A stretch of DNA of 64,000 nt from Herbidospora solisilvae (lineage in GTDB: Bacteria; Actinomycetota; Actinomycetes; Streptosporangiales; Streptosporangiaceae). Below, one piece after another: positions 1 to 6,989 of this stretch. Where the stretch lies: contig NZ_WXEW01000003.1 of assembly GCF_009901565.1 (NCBI RefSeq), forward strand, positions 63,312 through 127,311, given 5' to 3'. The notes under the pieces are model-generated. The model did no database searches. It was given only the letters and a program-made list of their open reading frames with translations, and was not told the origin of the DNA. Both the position numbers and the translations under genes were made by a program. The number at the start of each line of letters is the position of its first letter. The first letter of the stretch is position 1.

Positions 1-4
1 GGTC

Positions 5-29
5 ATCCAGGGACCGGCGCACCCTGGAT
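5..29. promoter_or_regulatory. Inverted repeat upstream of the MmyB-type regulator
   Basis: ATCCAGGG (5-12) and CCCTGGAT (22-29) form a perfect 8-bp inverted repeat with a 9-nt spacer, ending 30 bp before the GTG start at 60. The position suits an operator used by the regulator itself or for a divergent gene to the left of the window. Function is inferred. Confidence 0.4.
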
Positions 30-59
30 ACACGCCCGTGAGCAGGGCATCCTCGAACA

Positions 60-890
60 GTGGACCGTACCGAACTCGCCGACTTCCTGCGCCGCGCCCG
101 CACTCGCCTGGCGCCCTCCGACGTGGGCCTGAACGCGGGTCCGCGGCGCCGCACCCCGGGCCTGCGCCGCGAGGAGGTGGCGCAGCTCACCGGGATGTCC
201 ACGGACTACTACACGCGGCTGGAACAGCGCCGCGGTTCCCACCCGTCGCGGCAGATGCTCACCGCTCTCGCCCGCGCCCTGCGGCTCACGGACGTGGAGC
301 GCGACCACCTGTTCCACCTGGCGGGCCAGGAACCGCCCCGCCCCGGCGGCTCCTCGGACCACGTCCGCCCCGGGCTGCTGCTGATCCTCGATCGCCTGCA
401 CGACATCCCGGCGTCGGTACTGACCGACTGGGGCCAGATGCTCGCGCAGAACACCATGTCGGTGGCCGTGACCGGCGACCATGTGGGGACGAACATGATC
501 CGCCGCTGGTTCACGGTGCCGGGCGCACGGGACCTGACCCCACCCGAGAATCACGAGGAGCATGCCCGCGCGCACGTGGCGAGCCTGCGTGCGGTCACTG
601 CGGCACGTCCCCACGACCCAGGCCCCGCCGCCCTCGTGGCCGAACTCCGCGCCGCCTCACCTGAGTTCGAGGAACTGTGGGAGTCGCATGACGTCGTGGT
701 GCGCCGCCCGTCGCCGAAGCGTTTCCTGCACCCCGTGGTCGGTGTCCTCGACCTCGACTGCGAGGTGCTGGTCAGCGACGGCCACAGCCAGCAACTCATC
801 GTGCACTCGGCACGGCCGGGCACCGAGACCTATCAGCGGCTCGAACTGCTGCGGGTCGTCGGCCTCCAGGACCTGGCCTCCCGCTCTTAA
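60..890 (+). CDS. MmyB-like XRE-family transcriptional regulator
   Basis: Cytoplasmic DNA-binding regulator of 276 residues. Residues about 5-75 are an HTH_XRE domain with the typical LRREEVAQLTGMSTDYYTRLEQ helix pair. Residues about 105-270 match the MmyB-like ligand-binding domain (LLILDRLHDIPASV, then a C-terminal beta-rich half ending in QQLIVHSA). Length is normal for the family. The GTG start at 60 is the first in-frame start and places the HTH at the N-terminus. Regulators of this family often sit divergent to a short-chain dehydrogenase or other oxidoreductase; any such partner would lie left of the window. The ligand is unknown. Confidence 0.9.
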   Translation: MDRTELADFLRRARTRLAPSDVGLNAGPRRRTPGLRREEVAQLTGMSTDYYTRLEQRRGSHPSRQMLTALARALRLTDVERDHLFHLAGQEPPRPGGSSDHVRPGLLLILDRLHDIPASVLTDWGQMLAQNTMSVAVTGDHVGTNMIRRWFTVPGARDLTPPENHEEHARAHVASLRAVTAARPHDPGPAALVAELRAASPEFEELWESHDVVVRRPSPKRFLHPVVGVLDLDCEVLVSDGHSQQLIVHSARPGTETYQRLELLRVVGLQDLASRS

Positions 891-955
891 GAGGGCATGG
901 ATCGAGAAGTCCTCGTACCTCGGCCCGATCGACATGCGGCATCGGATGCCGAGGG

Positions 956-1348
956 TCAGGTCACCATCGGGCAGTCCGGGCAGGTGCAGTCGGTCAGGCT
1001 GTCGCAGCCTGCGGTGACCACCTGGTTCAGCGTGGTGCGGATGGTCATGAGGTCGGCGATCCGGGCGTCCACTTCCGCGATCTTGGCTTTCGCGCGGGCG
1101 CGCAGATCCGGGGTCGGGTGGCCGCGTCGGCCGGTGTCGATCAGTTCGGCGACCTCTTCGAGCGTGAATCCAAGCCGTTGGGCGGCCTTGATCACGATCA
1201 GCAGGTCGACGGTCTCGGGTGGGTAGGCGCGGTGTCCGCCGGGACTGCGTGGGGGTTCGGCGATCAAGCCGCGTCGCTCGTAGTAACGCAAGGTCTGTGG
1301 ATTGACTCCGGCCTGTTCGGCCACCTGCCCGCTACGCAGATGGGTCAT
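956..1348 (-). CDS. MerR-family transcriptional regulator with C-terminal cysteine cluster
   Basis: A 130-residue MerR regulator. Residues 1-70 are the winged HTH (SGQVAEQAGVNPQTLRYYER, then GHRAYP), followed by a dimerisation helix at about 80-115. The tail carries three cysteines spaced C-x5-C-x-C-x2-C (GCDSLTDCTCPDC), the arrangement expected of a thiol or metal-binding effector site. It is the second gene of a two-gene operon, overlapping the upstream small CDS by 4 bp (1345-1348). The operon promoter at 1712-1742 has the 19-bp spacer typical of MerR-activated promoters, so it probably controls its own operon. The metal or ligand cannot be named from sequence. Confidence 0.9.
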   Translation of the reverse strand: MTHLRSGQVAEQAGVNPQTLRYYERRGLIAEPPRSPGGHRAYPPETVDLLIVIKAAQRLGFTLEEVAELIDTGRRGHPTPDLRARAKAKIAEVDARIADLMTIRTTLNQVVTAGCDSLTDCTCPDCPMVT

Positions 1349-1704
1349 CGGTCCTTCCTCGCACCCCGGGTCGTCGCCGCGCGCGTCTGGAGTGCGTCGA
1401 GAACCTCGGCCTGCTCGGGAGGCACGGCCACCTCAAGGACCAGGCGTCCGCCGGTGACGGTCAAGGTGAAGGTGAAGAAGGAGCAGCAGCCGTTCTCTCT
1501 GGCGGCCAGGTCGGCGGTTCGGGCGGCGTTCTCGGGGCTGAAGACGAGGTCCAGCCGTAGCCGGGTCCGATCCGGACGAGTCACCGACTGAACGGCCTCG
1601 GCGAACAACCCGTCGAACTCGGCCAGTCGCAGGGGCCTCTCGGCGGTGGGCAGAGTGCACGCCGAAGGCACCCACTCCTCGTCAATGGCGACGTCTTCTG
1701 TCAT
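1345..1704 (-). CDS. Small conserved protein with CC motif, MerR-operon partner
   Basis: A 119-residue cytoplasmic protein without a signal peptide or membrane segment. Conserved-looking blocks are ACTLPTAERPLRLAEFD near the N-terminus, RLRLDLVF in the middle, and an ENGCCSFFTF block at about residues 70-79 with vicinal cysteines. These suit thiol chemistry or metal binding. I recognise the pattern as a protein often encoded beside MerR regulators in actinobacteria but know no assigned function. It is the first gene of the operon; its ATG lies about 8 bases from the predicted -10, implying a leaderless or nearly leaderless mRNA. The co-transcribed MerR protein probably senses the same effector. 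Confidence 0.75.
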   Translation of the reverse strand: MTEDVAIDEEWVPSACTLPTAERPLRLAEFDGLFAEAVQSVTRPDRTRLRLDLVFSPENAARTADLAARENGCCSFFTFTLTVTGGRLVLEVAVPPEQAEVLDALQTRAATTRGARKDR

Positions 1705-1711
1705 GGCTCGA

Positions 1712-1742
1712 CGGTAAGCCTGTACCTGGGTACCGGGTGCAA
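1712..1742 (-). promoter_or_regulatory. MerR-type promoter with 19-bp spacer
   Basis: On the minus strand a -35 TTGCAC (1737-1742) and a -10 TTACCG (1712-1717) are separated by exactly 19 bp (1718-1736). The spacer contains GTACC-type inverted half-sites. An over-long 19-bp spacer with a dyad inside it is the hallmark of promoters that MerR proteins activate by DNA distortion. The start codon at 1704 follows the -10 by 7 bases. Confidence 0.65.
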
Positions 1743-1773
1743 CCCCTGCTTCGACCGAAGGTCGTACACCAAA

Positions 1774-1803
1774 AGAGCGGCCCAGGTGATCCCGGGCCGC
1801 TCT
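1774..1803 (-). terminator. Rho-independent terminator of the Ig-like secreted protein gene
   Basis: AGAGCGGCCC and GGGCCGCTCT pair perfectly (10 bp, 10-nt loop) just after the stop at 1810. On the minus strand the hairpin is followed by TTTT. Confidence 0.8.
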
Positions 1804-1809
1804 CGGTGA

Positions 1810-3207
1810 CTACTGCATCGGCGTACAGGGCGGCGTCTGGAAGACGATCCCGTCCAGGAAGTTGCCCAACGCCGGCCCGCCTGCCGACGAGACCGCCCGG
1901 AACGAGAAGCGGGTCGTCGTCTGTCCCGCCGGGACGGTGTAGGTCCCCGTGTACTGACGCCAAGCGGTGTTGTCGGTCGAGATGTTCGGCGAGGTCGCGC
2001 CGTCGGGCGTCTGCGCCACGGTCGCGCCGGGTGCGCCGATGAGGACCTGCATCACGTCGGTGCCCGCGCGGCCTCGGTGCCAGAACGACCAGCTCATGAC
2101 GGTCCCGGGGACGGTCGGCAGGTCCTGGTAGAGGGTGGAGGCCTGGGTGGCGTTCAGTTCGGCGAACTGCTGGCCGTCGGCTGCGGGGACGCCCTGGTAG
2201 CCGCTGCGCCAGATCTCCAGACTGCGGTCGGTGGCGGTGGTGTGCCAGCCGGCGGCGGGGTTGGTGGACGCGTCGGGGATGTCCCAGCGGGCCGTGGCGA
2301 CGTACGGGGCTTCGAAGCTGCTGTTGGCCAGGCCGATCGGGTTGGTGACGCAGGTGACGACCACGGTGACGGTCGCGGTGCTGGTGCCGCACGCGGTGCT
2401 GATCGTGTACGTGAAGGTGTCGGTGCCGCTGCGGCCGGCCGGCGGGGTGTAGACGACGGTGCTGCCGGTGATCGTCGCGGTGCCGTGGGCGGGGGTGCTC
2501 ACACCGGTGATCGTGGCTCCGGCGCCGGTGTCGTTGGCCAGGACCGGGATGGTGACCGCCTGGTCCTGCGGGGTGGTGGCGGTGTCGTCGGTGGCCGTGG
2601 TCGGCGAGATGGAGCCGCCGTTGACGATCTGGATCGGCGGTGCCGGGGTGTTGCCGCCGAGCTGGCCGGGGAAGGCGATGACGCTGCTGATGCCGCTCGG
2701 GCGGATGGTCATGCTGCGCCCGACGGTGCCCGGCTTGACGCGGAAGGTGATGACCTTGGGTGCGGGGTCGGTCTTGACGCCCCACGACGGGATCGTCAAC
2801 GTGTTGCCGCTGATGGCGCCGGGGCCCGACTGGCTCACGACGTCGGCGTTGGCCAGCAGTGTGGAGATGTCCCAGCTGGTGGTGTAGCTCTGCACGAGAA
2901 GGGGCCACTTGGCGGTGCTGTGGGCCAGGCGGAGGGTGAAGGTCGAGCCGGGTGCGATCAGGCCGCCCCACAGCGCCGGTGTGGTGGTCACCGCCACGTC
3001 GCCGTTGCCGAGCCGCATGCCGATGACGTTCTTCCAGTAGTAGTTCACCGGGTAGTTCGCCTGGCCCTGCCGTACACAGGACGCCGCCTTGGTCCGCGTG
3101 GCAGGGGCCGCCTCTGCGGTCCCTGCGACCGTGACCTGGGCCGCTACGGCGGTCACCAGGGCGAGCAGGGTAGCGACGATGGCGGACATGCGCCGTTGTG
3201 GCGTCAA
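1810..3207 (-). CDS. Secreted protein with Ig-like domain and DUF642/CBM-like C-terminal domain
   Basis: Exported protein of about 465 residues. The N-terminus is a signal peptide (basic TPQRR, hydrophobic [14 protein letters not shown], then AEAAPA). The first 180 mature residues form a beta-rich domain I cannot assign. Then comes a bacterial Ig/cadherin-like domain ([16 protein letters not shown] to TYTISTACG). The C-terminal 150 residues start [10 protein letters not shown] and contain a choice-of-anchor/DUF642 carbohydrate-binding-like fold ([34 protein letters not shown]). The TTG at 3207 is chosen because GGAG lies 6 nt upstream; ATG at 3189 is an alternative. No catalytic domain is seen, so a surface adhesion or polysaccharide-binding role is only inferred. 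Confidence 0.75.
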   Translation of the reverse strand: MTPQRRMSAIVATLLALVTAVAAQVTVAGTAEAAPATRTKAASCVRQGQANYPVNYYWKNVIGMRLGNGDVAVTTTPALWGGLIAPGSTFTLRLAHSTAKWPLLVQSYTTSWDISTLLANADVVSQSGPGAISGNTLTIPSWGVKTDPAPKVITFRVKPGTVGRSMTIRPSGISSVIAFPGQLGGNTPAPPIQIVNGGSISPTTATDDTATTPQDQAVTIPVLANDTGAGATITGVSTPAHGTATITGSTVVYTPPAGRSGTDTFTYTISTACGTSTATVTVVVTCVTNPIGLANSSFEAPYVATARWDIPDASTNPAAGWHTTATDRSLEIWRSGYQGVPAADGQQFAELNATQASTLYQDLPTVPGTVMSWSFWHRGRAGTDVMQVLIGAPGATVAQTPDGATSPNISTDNTAWRQYTGTYTVPAGQTTTRFSFRAVSSAGGPALGNFLDGIVFQTPPCTPMQ

Positions 3208-3299
3208 GACGAGCTCCGTTCTCCTAGATCGACTCGATGGGAACGTTACAGCTCGCGATCTTGAAGTCACGTTAGGTGAGGCGCGTGTTGATCATGTCA

Positions 3300-3464
3300 T
3301 CAGGTCTGGTCGGCACGCCGAACGCCAGCGGCCGCCACCACCGCGGCTCCGACGAGCAGCACCGCCATGCCCGGCCAGGGCACGCCGGACAGGCCGAGGT
3401 CCTGGACGCCGAGGAACGAGCGGTAACTCCAGAGCGCGGTCACCATCAGCACGCAGCCGTACAC
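3300..3464 (-). CDS. Small two-helix membrane protein of the YtrA-type operon
   Basis: A 54-residue protein starting at GTG 3464, preceded by GGAGG 7 nt upstream. It has two hydrophobic segments (CVLMVTALWSY and MAVLLVGAAVVAAAG) joined by a short loop and ends in basic residues. It lies 19 bp downstream of the GntR/YtrA-type gene on the same strand and is probably the third gene of that operon. No family is recognised; the function may be tied to the membrane protein at 3858-4661. Confidence 0.6.
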   Translation of the reverse strand: MYGCVLMVTALWSYRSFLGVQDLGLSGVPWPGMAVLLVGAAVVAAAGVRRADQT

Positions 3465-3483
3465 GTCGGTTCCTCCGCTTTGA

Positions 3484-3861
3484 TCAGGGCGACGTCGGTG
3501 CGGTCGTGCCCGGCCGCAGAGCCGCCTGGACGATTCGGAGCGCCTCACCCGGGTCGATGCCGAGACTGGTGACCACCGCCGCGTAGTCGGCGGCGGCCTG
3601 GCGGGCGCGTTCCCGGCCCTCTTCGCCGGAGGACGACACGAACGAGCCGGCCCGGCCCCGGGTCTCGATCAGGCCCGCCTCCTCCAGCTCCCGGTAGGCC
3701 CGGCCGACCGTGTTGACGGCCAGGCCCAGGTCGGCGGCGAGGTGGCGGATGGTCGGCAGGCGGGCGCCCACGGGCAGGGTGCGATCGTGGATCTGCCGGG
3801 CGAGCTGGGCGCGCAGTTGTTCGAAGGGGGGAACCGGCGAGGTGGAGTCGATGACGATCAT
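3484..3861 (-). CDS. GntR-family regulator, YtrA subfamily
   Basis: A 125-residue repressor-type protein. Residues 10-78 are the GntR winged HTH (PPFEQLRAQLARQI, LPTIRHLAADLGLAVNTVGRAYRELE, GLIETRGRAGSFV). The C-terminal domain is only about 45 residues, the hallmark of the YtrA subfamily, which typically controls ABC-transporter or membrane-protein operons in its own transcript. The ATG at 3861 overlaps the stop of the upstream membrane-protein gene (ATGA). The strong 17-bp inverted repeat at 4670-4719, directly upstream of this operon, is the obvious candidate operator. Confidence 0.9.
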   Translation of the reverse strand: MIVIDSTSPVPPFEQLRAQLARQIHDRTLPVGARLPTIRHLAADLGLAVNTVGRAYRELEEAGLIETRGRAGSFVSSSGEEGRERARQAAADYAAVVTSLGIDPGEALRIVQAALRPGTTAPTSP

Positions 3862-4661
3862 CGAGCGGTCACGGCCTGTCGCGCCACCGTCGTGCTCGAC
3901 GGAGCCTTGGTCTGGAGCGTGGCGAAGGCGGCCAGGCTGACGAGCACGTAGGCCAGCGCGGCGGCGCTCCACCAGCCGGGAGCGGTGCCGAACAGCAGCA
4001 CCATGGGCAGACTCCACTGCACGCTCGGCGTGGTGAGCTCGCGGGCGTCCTCCACGCGCATGATGACGTCGGTGGTGAGTGAGTCTTCGTCCTCGGCCAC
4101 GACCGGGTGGCGGAGCAGGTGGCGCAGTTGCAGGGCGGTGATGGCGTACACGCCCACCAGGCCGATCAGCATGACGACGGTCAGTTCCCGCACGGTCCGG
4201 TCGGGAACGGCCAGGGCGCTTCCGGCCAGCAGCATCGAAGCGGCGAAGACGGCGGCGACGAAGACGGCGTAGGGGCGGCCGAGCACGGTCCGCCAGCCGG
4301 GCTGGATCAGGTGGGCGGCCCTGCGGGACAACGTCGCGCCCGCCCGCCGGTCGACGCGGCGCACCCACCCGTGGAGCTGCGACTGCGCCACCAGCAGCCC
4401 GGCCACCACCACGGCAAGGGCCGGCAGCGCCATCGGGCGGAAGTCGTCGGGGCCGAAGCGGTTGACGGTCGCGGCGAGGGCGCTCGCGAGGATGAGCAGG
4501 GCCAGGATGACCGAACCTGCGAGGCGCGCGCGATGCCGGGCGGCCAGCCGGTCGGCGAGCAGCGGGGTCGGCCGGACGCCGCCCAGGTCCCGTCTCGCCA
4601 GCCACTCTCCCGCCTGTCGCAGCTCGGCCGCACGAGCGTCCGGTGAGGGTTCACGGGTCAT
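3858..4661 (-). CDS. Polytopic membrane protein, first gene of the YtrA-type operon
   Basis: A 267-residue integral membrane protein with about six hydrophobic stretches: SVILALLILASALAATV, MALPALAVVVAGLLVA, YAVFVAAVFAASMLLAGSAL, ELTVVMLIGLVGVYAI, SLPMVLLFGTAPGW and AALAYVLVSLAAFATL. The N-terminal 40 residues are charged and cytoplasmic. ATG 4661 is preceded by AAAGGAG, which is embedded in the end of the inverted repeat at 4670-4719. There is no ATPase subunit nearby, so this is not an obvious ABC transporter. Its identity is unknown; a permease-like or stress-sensing membrane protein is possible. Confidence 0.75.
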   Translation of the reverse strand: MTREPSPDARAAELRQAGEWLARRDLGGVRPTPLLADRLAARHRARLAGSVILALLILASALAATVNRFGPDDFRPMALPALAVVVAGLLVAQSQLHGWVRRVDRRAGATLSRRAAHLIQPGWRTVLGRPYAVFVAAVFAASMLLAGSALAVPDRTVRELTVVMLIGLVGVYAITALQLRHLLRHPVVAEDEDSLTTDVIMRVEDARELTTPSVQWSLPMVLLFGTAPGWWSAAALAYVLVSLAAFATLQTKAPSSTTVARQAVTAR

Positions 4662-4669
4662 GACGGCTC

Positions 4670-4719
4670 CTTTGTCGCAAGCTTTGTACCAACATGGTGC
4701 GTCAAAGCTTGCGACAAAG
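4670..4719. promoter_or_regulatory. 17-bp perfect inverted repeat, likely YtrA operator
   Basis: CTTTGTCGCAAGCTTTG (4670-4686) and its exact reverse complement CAAAGCTTGCGACAAAG (4703-4719) flank a 16-nt spacer. The left arm abuts the Shine-Dalgarno of the membrane-protein gene (AAAGGAG on the minus strand). It may be a DNA operator for the adjacent YtrA-type repressor. If transcribed, it would also form a hairpin reaching into the ribosome-binding site. Confidence 0.7.
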
Positions 4720-4776
4720 TCAACGTCCCGGCCGAGCACACGGTCGGCGATGGCGAGCACTCGACGACGGGGTGCG

Positions 4777-5136
4777 TCAGCCCGACGATCTGAGCAGGTC
4801 GGCGAGCACGGCCGCCTCGCTGATGTCGGCCCGCTTCGTGGCGGTGAGCAGGGTCAGCACCCCGTCGTGGGCGAGCTCCCGCAGGTGGGTCACCGCCGCC
4901 GCCCGTTCGGGCGTGGTCAGCTCGTTCCGGTAGCGGCGTCCGAACTCCGCGAACCGGTCGGGATCGTGGTGATACCAGGTGCGCAGCTCCGCCGAGGGGG
5001 CGATCTCCTTGCACCATTCGTCGAGGTCGGCAGTGGCCTTGGCCAGCCCGCGAGGCCAGAGCCGGTCGACCAGCACCCGGGTGCCGTCGTCGTCGGCCGG
5101 ATCTTCGTAGACCCGGCGTACCCGCACTTCGCTCAT
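4777..5136 (-). CDS. DUF488 family protein
   Basis: A 119-residue cytoplasmic protein whose whole length matches the DUF488 family: RVYEDPADDDGTRVLVDRLWPRGL near the N-terminus, a central KEIAPSAELRTWYHHDPDRFAEFGRRYRNEL block, and LTLLTATKR near the C-terminus. ATG 5136 is chosen because the upstream extension is non-conserved and overlaps the next gene's region. The biochemical role of DUF488 is not established; a nucleic-acid-related or stress function has been suggested for relatives. It is preceded by the monooxygenase gene at 5175 on the same strand, 38 bp away. Confidence 0.9.
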   Translation of the reverse strand: MSEVRVRRVYEDPADDDGTRVLVDRLWPRGLAKATADLDEWCKEIAPSAELRTWYHHDPDRFAEFGRRYRNELTTPERAAAVTHLRELAHDGVLTLLTATKRADISEAAVLADLLRSSG

Positions 5137-5174
5137 GTATCCGACGTTACGCCGGTGCCCTCCTCCGGCCGCGC

Positions 5175-5459
5175 CTAGTGCAGCGTGCCCTCTTCCGAGG
5201 AGACGAGTTCGCCGATCACGTCGAAGAAGGCCTGGATGCCGGGCAGGTTGCCGCCCTTGGCCCGGGAGGCGGCGAAGTCGGCTGAAGACCGCCACTCGAC
5301 GATGTCGAGCCATTCGCCGCCGGGCAACTCGATGAGCCTGGCGCCCAGGAAGCCCTCGCGGTCGGCCTCGAAGTCGGCGACCATCCCGGCTCGGGTGGCC
5401 AGGAGGTCGGCTCTGTGCTGGGGAGAGACCCGGAATCTGGTGATTTCCACTGTCGTCAT
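5175..5459 (-). CDS. Antibiotic biosynthesis monooxygenase (ABM) domain protein
   Basis: A 94-residue dimeric alpha/beta-barrel ABM-fold protein (TTVEITRFRVSPQHRADLLATRAGM, GFLGARLIELPGGEWLDIVEWRS). Relatives include quinone monooxygenases and small stress proteins. ATG 5459 is chosen over the upstream 5495 because a TATATG -10 lies about 9 nt before it (5469-5474), implying a leaderless message. It may be co-transcribed with the small membrane protein just upstream or have its own promoter within that gene's end. Substrate unknown. Confidence 0.8.
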   Translation of the reverse strand: MTTVEITRFRVSPQHRADLLATRAGMVADFEADREGFLGARLIELPGGEWLDIVEWRSSADFAASRAKGGNLPGIQAFFDVIGELVSSEEGTLH

Positions 5460-5468
5460 GCGTCTGAC

Positions 5469-5507
5469 CATATAGTCACTAATCATGACAGTCAAAATCG
5501 GTGACTA
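5469..5507 (-). promoter_or_regulatory. Putative promoter with inverted repeat before the ABM gene
   Basis: On the minus strand a TTGACT-like -35 (5490-5495) and TATATG -10 (5469-5474) precede the ABM start. TAGTCAC (5473-5479) and GTGACTA (5501-5507) form a perfect 7-bp inverted repeat that brackets the promoter, as expected for a repressor site. The spacer is short (15-16 bp), so the promoter call is tentative. Confidence 0.4.
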
Positions 5508-5731
5508 ATTGCTCTCTTGTGTCGGACGTCCAGGACCGCGATCAGCACGAACGCGGCGACCGCCGCCGCGACGGCGGCGACGTAGCACCACGGCTCGGGC
5601 AGGTAGTTGGCCGCCACGAGCCAGCTCGGGTCCTTGTCGGTGAACACCCGGAAGATGATCGCGATCGGGCCCTCCCAAACCCCCGCGGCGAGCGTGAGGA
5701 GCATCGCCAGCCGATACCAGGCCTCGTTCAC
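5492..5731 (-). CDS. Small two-helix membrane protein
   Basis: A 79-residue protein starting at GTG 5731 behind a strong GGAGG. There are two transmembrane segments: AMLLTLAAGVWEGPIAIIF at about 8-26 and CYVAAVAAAVAAFVLIAVLDV at about 49-69. The loop holds DPSWLVAANYLPEPW and the tail is basic (RHKRAISHRF). No family is recognised. It is divergent from the TetR-type gene at 5822, which makes it a candidate target of that regulator. Confidence 0.65.
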   Translation of the reverse strand: MNEAWYRLAMLLTLAAGVWEGPIAIIFRVFTDKDPSWLVAANYLPEPWCYVAAVAAAVAAFVLIAVLDVRHKRAISHRF

Positions 5732-5821
5732 ATTTACCTCCCTTGCGGTACGGACGTATCAATGACAGCAGCCGGAAATCCCGTGTGGCAACGAATACGT
5801 CACGCAATTTAGGCTGATCGT

Positions 5822-6544
5822 GTGCGTGACGAAATAACGTGCCGGGTCTGTCGCGGCGCCATCCGGCCGCCGGCTCGGGGGCGTCGGCCGGTCTACTGCT
5901 CCCGCGCCTGCCAGGCTCGCGCCTACCGGTCGCGGCGCGACCCGCCGGTCCCGGTGCCGGTCGAGGCCGAGCCGGCCGGGCGGCGGCGGCAGATCGTCGA
6001 GGCGGTCTGGCGCATCGCCGCCGAGCGTGGACTCCAGATGGCCACCGTGCGCGAGATCGCCGCCGAGGCGGAGGTGTCGCCCCGGGTGGTGCAGTATCAC
6101 TTCGCCGACAAACACGACCTGCTGGTGACCGCGCTGCGGATGCTGCACCGCGAGAACGAGATCCGGGCGCGGGAGCGGATCATCGCACTGCGCGACGCCG
6201 CCGACCCGCGTGTGCTGCTGCGGGCCACCCTCGAAGAGCTGCTGCCGCTCGACGACCAGCGCCAGGCGAGCCTGCGCGTGATGGCCGCCTACTATGCGCG
6301 CAGCCTCACCGATCCCGCCCTTGCCGAGGTCTTCCTGCACGACGCCAACCCGCTCGAAGATCTGGTCGCCGCCCTGATCACGGCCGCCGGGCCGGGGCCT
6401 TCCATCGACGTGGCCCGTGAGGCCGACCTGCTGGTCGGCGGCGTGTCCGGGCTGGGTCTCGACCTGCTCCACGGGCGTCGCACCCGGGCCGACGTGCGGC
6501 GCACCCTCGACTACCACCTCGGCCGCATCCTGACCGGCCGATAG
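5822..6544 (+). CDS. TetR-family regulator with N-terminal zinc-ribbon
   Basis: A 240-residue protein. Residues 1-35 form a treble-clef-like zinc site (C7, C10, C26, C30: CRVC...CSRAC), similar to the zinc ribbon usually seen as a stand-alone domain. A short linker leads to a TetR HTH at about 52-98 (RRRQIVEAVWRIAAERG, MATVREIAAEAEVSPRVVQYHFADK) and a TetR ligand-binding C-terminal domain of the TetR_C_6 type. The start GTG 5822 is needed to include the cysteines. It is divergent from the membrane gene at 5492-5731. The fusion suggests redox, zinc or extra DNA-contact sensing, which is inference. Confidence 0.85.
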   Translation: MRDEITCRVCRGAIRPPARGRRPVYCSRACQARAYRSRRDPPVPVPVEAEPAGRRRQIVEAVWRIAAERGLQMATVREIAAEAEVSPRVVQYHFADKHDLLVTALRMLHRENEIRARERIIALRDAADPRVLLRATLEELLPLDDQRQASLRVMAAYYARSLTDPALAEVFLHDANPLEDLVAALITAAGPGPSIDVAREADLLVGGVSGLGLDLLHGRRTRADVRRTLDYHLGRILTGR

Positions 6545-6554
6545 CCTCACGTCC

Positions 6555-6989
6555 GTGTGGGTGATGCGGGCGGCCTCGCCGGACGACGTCGACGCGGTGG
6601 CCGAGCTGCGGGCGGTCGTGCTGCGGCCGGATCTCGAACGGCTCGGACGTTACGACGAACGGCGGGTACGGCAGCGCCTACGCGACGGTTTCGCCCCCGC
6701 GCACACCTGGGCCATCGAGGTGGGCGGCGCCTTCGCGGGCTGCGTGGCCCTGCGGCCCGACGGCGACGTGGTCTGGCTCGAACACTTCTATCTCGACCCC
6801 GGCCTCCAGGGGCGGGGCATCGGGTCGGCCGTGCTCGGCCGGCTGCTGGCGGGTTGTGACCACGACGGTGTGGTGGTCAGGCTGAACGTGCTCCGGGGCA
6901 GCCCGGCTCGTCGCCTGTACGAACGTCACGGATTCACCTTCGACGCCGAAGACGACGTCGATGTCTTCATGACCCGCCGCCCCGGGTGA
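6555..6989 (+). CDS. GNAT-family N-acetyltransferase
   Basis: A 144-residue acetyl-CoA-dependent acyltransferase of the Gcn5 family: N-terminal MRAASPDDVDAVAELR, the central VVWLEHFYLDPGLQGRGIGSAVL acetyl-CoA pyrophosphate-binding motif (QGRGIG), and the C-terminal RRLYERHGFTF motif. It starts at GTG 6555, 10 bp after the TetR-type gene and on the same strand, so they are probably co-transcribed. Its 3' end overlaps the convergent DUF1707 gene by 23 bp. Substrate cannot be inferred. Confidence 0.9.
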   Translation: MWVMRAASPDDVDAVAELRAVVLRPDLERLGRYDERRVRQRLRDGFAPAHTWAIEVGGAFAGCVALRPDGDVVWLEHFYLDPGLQGRGIGSAVLGRLLAGCDHDGVVVRLNVLRGSPARRLYERHGFTFDAEDDVDVFMTRRPG

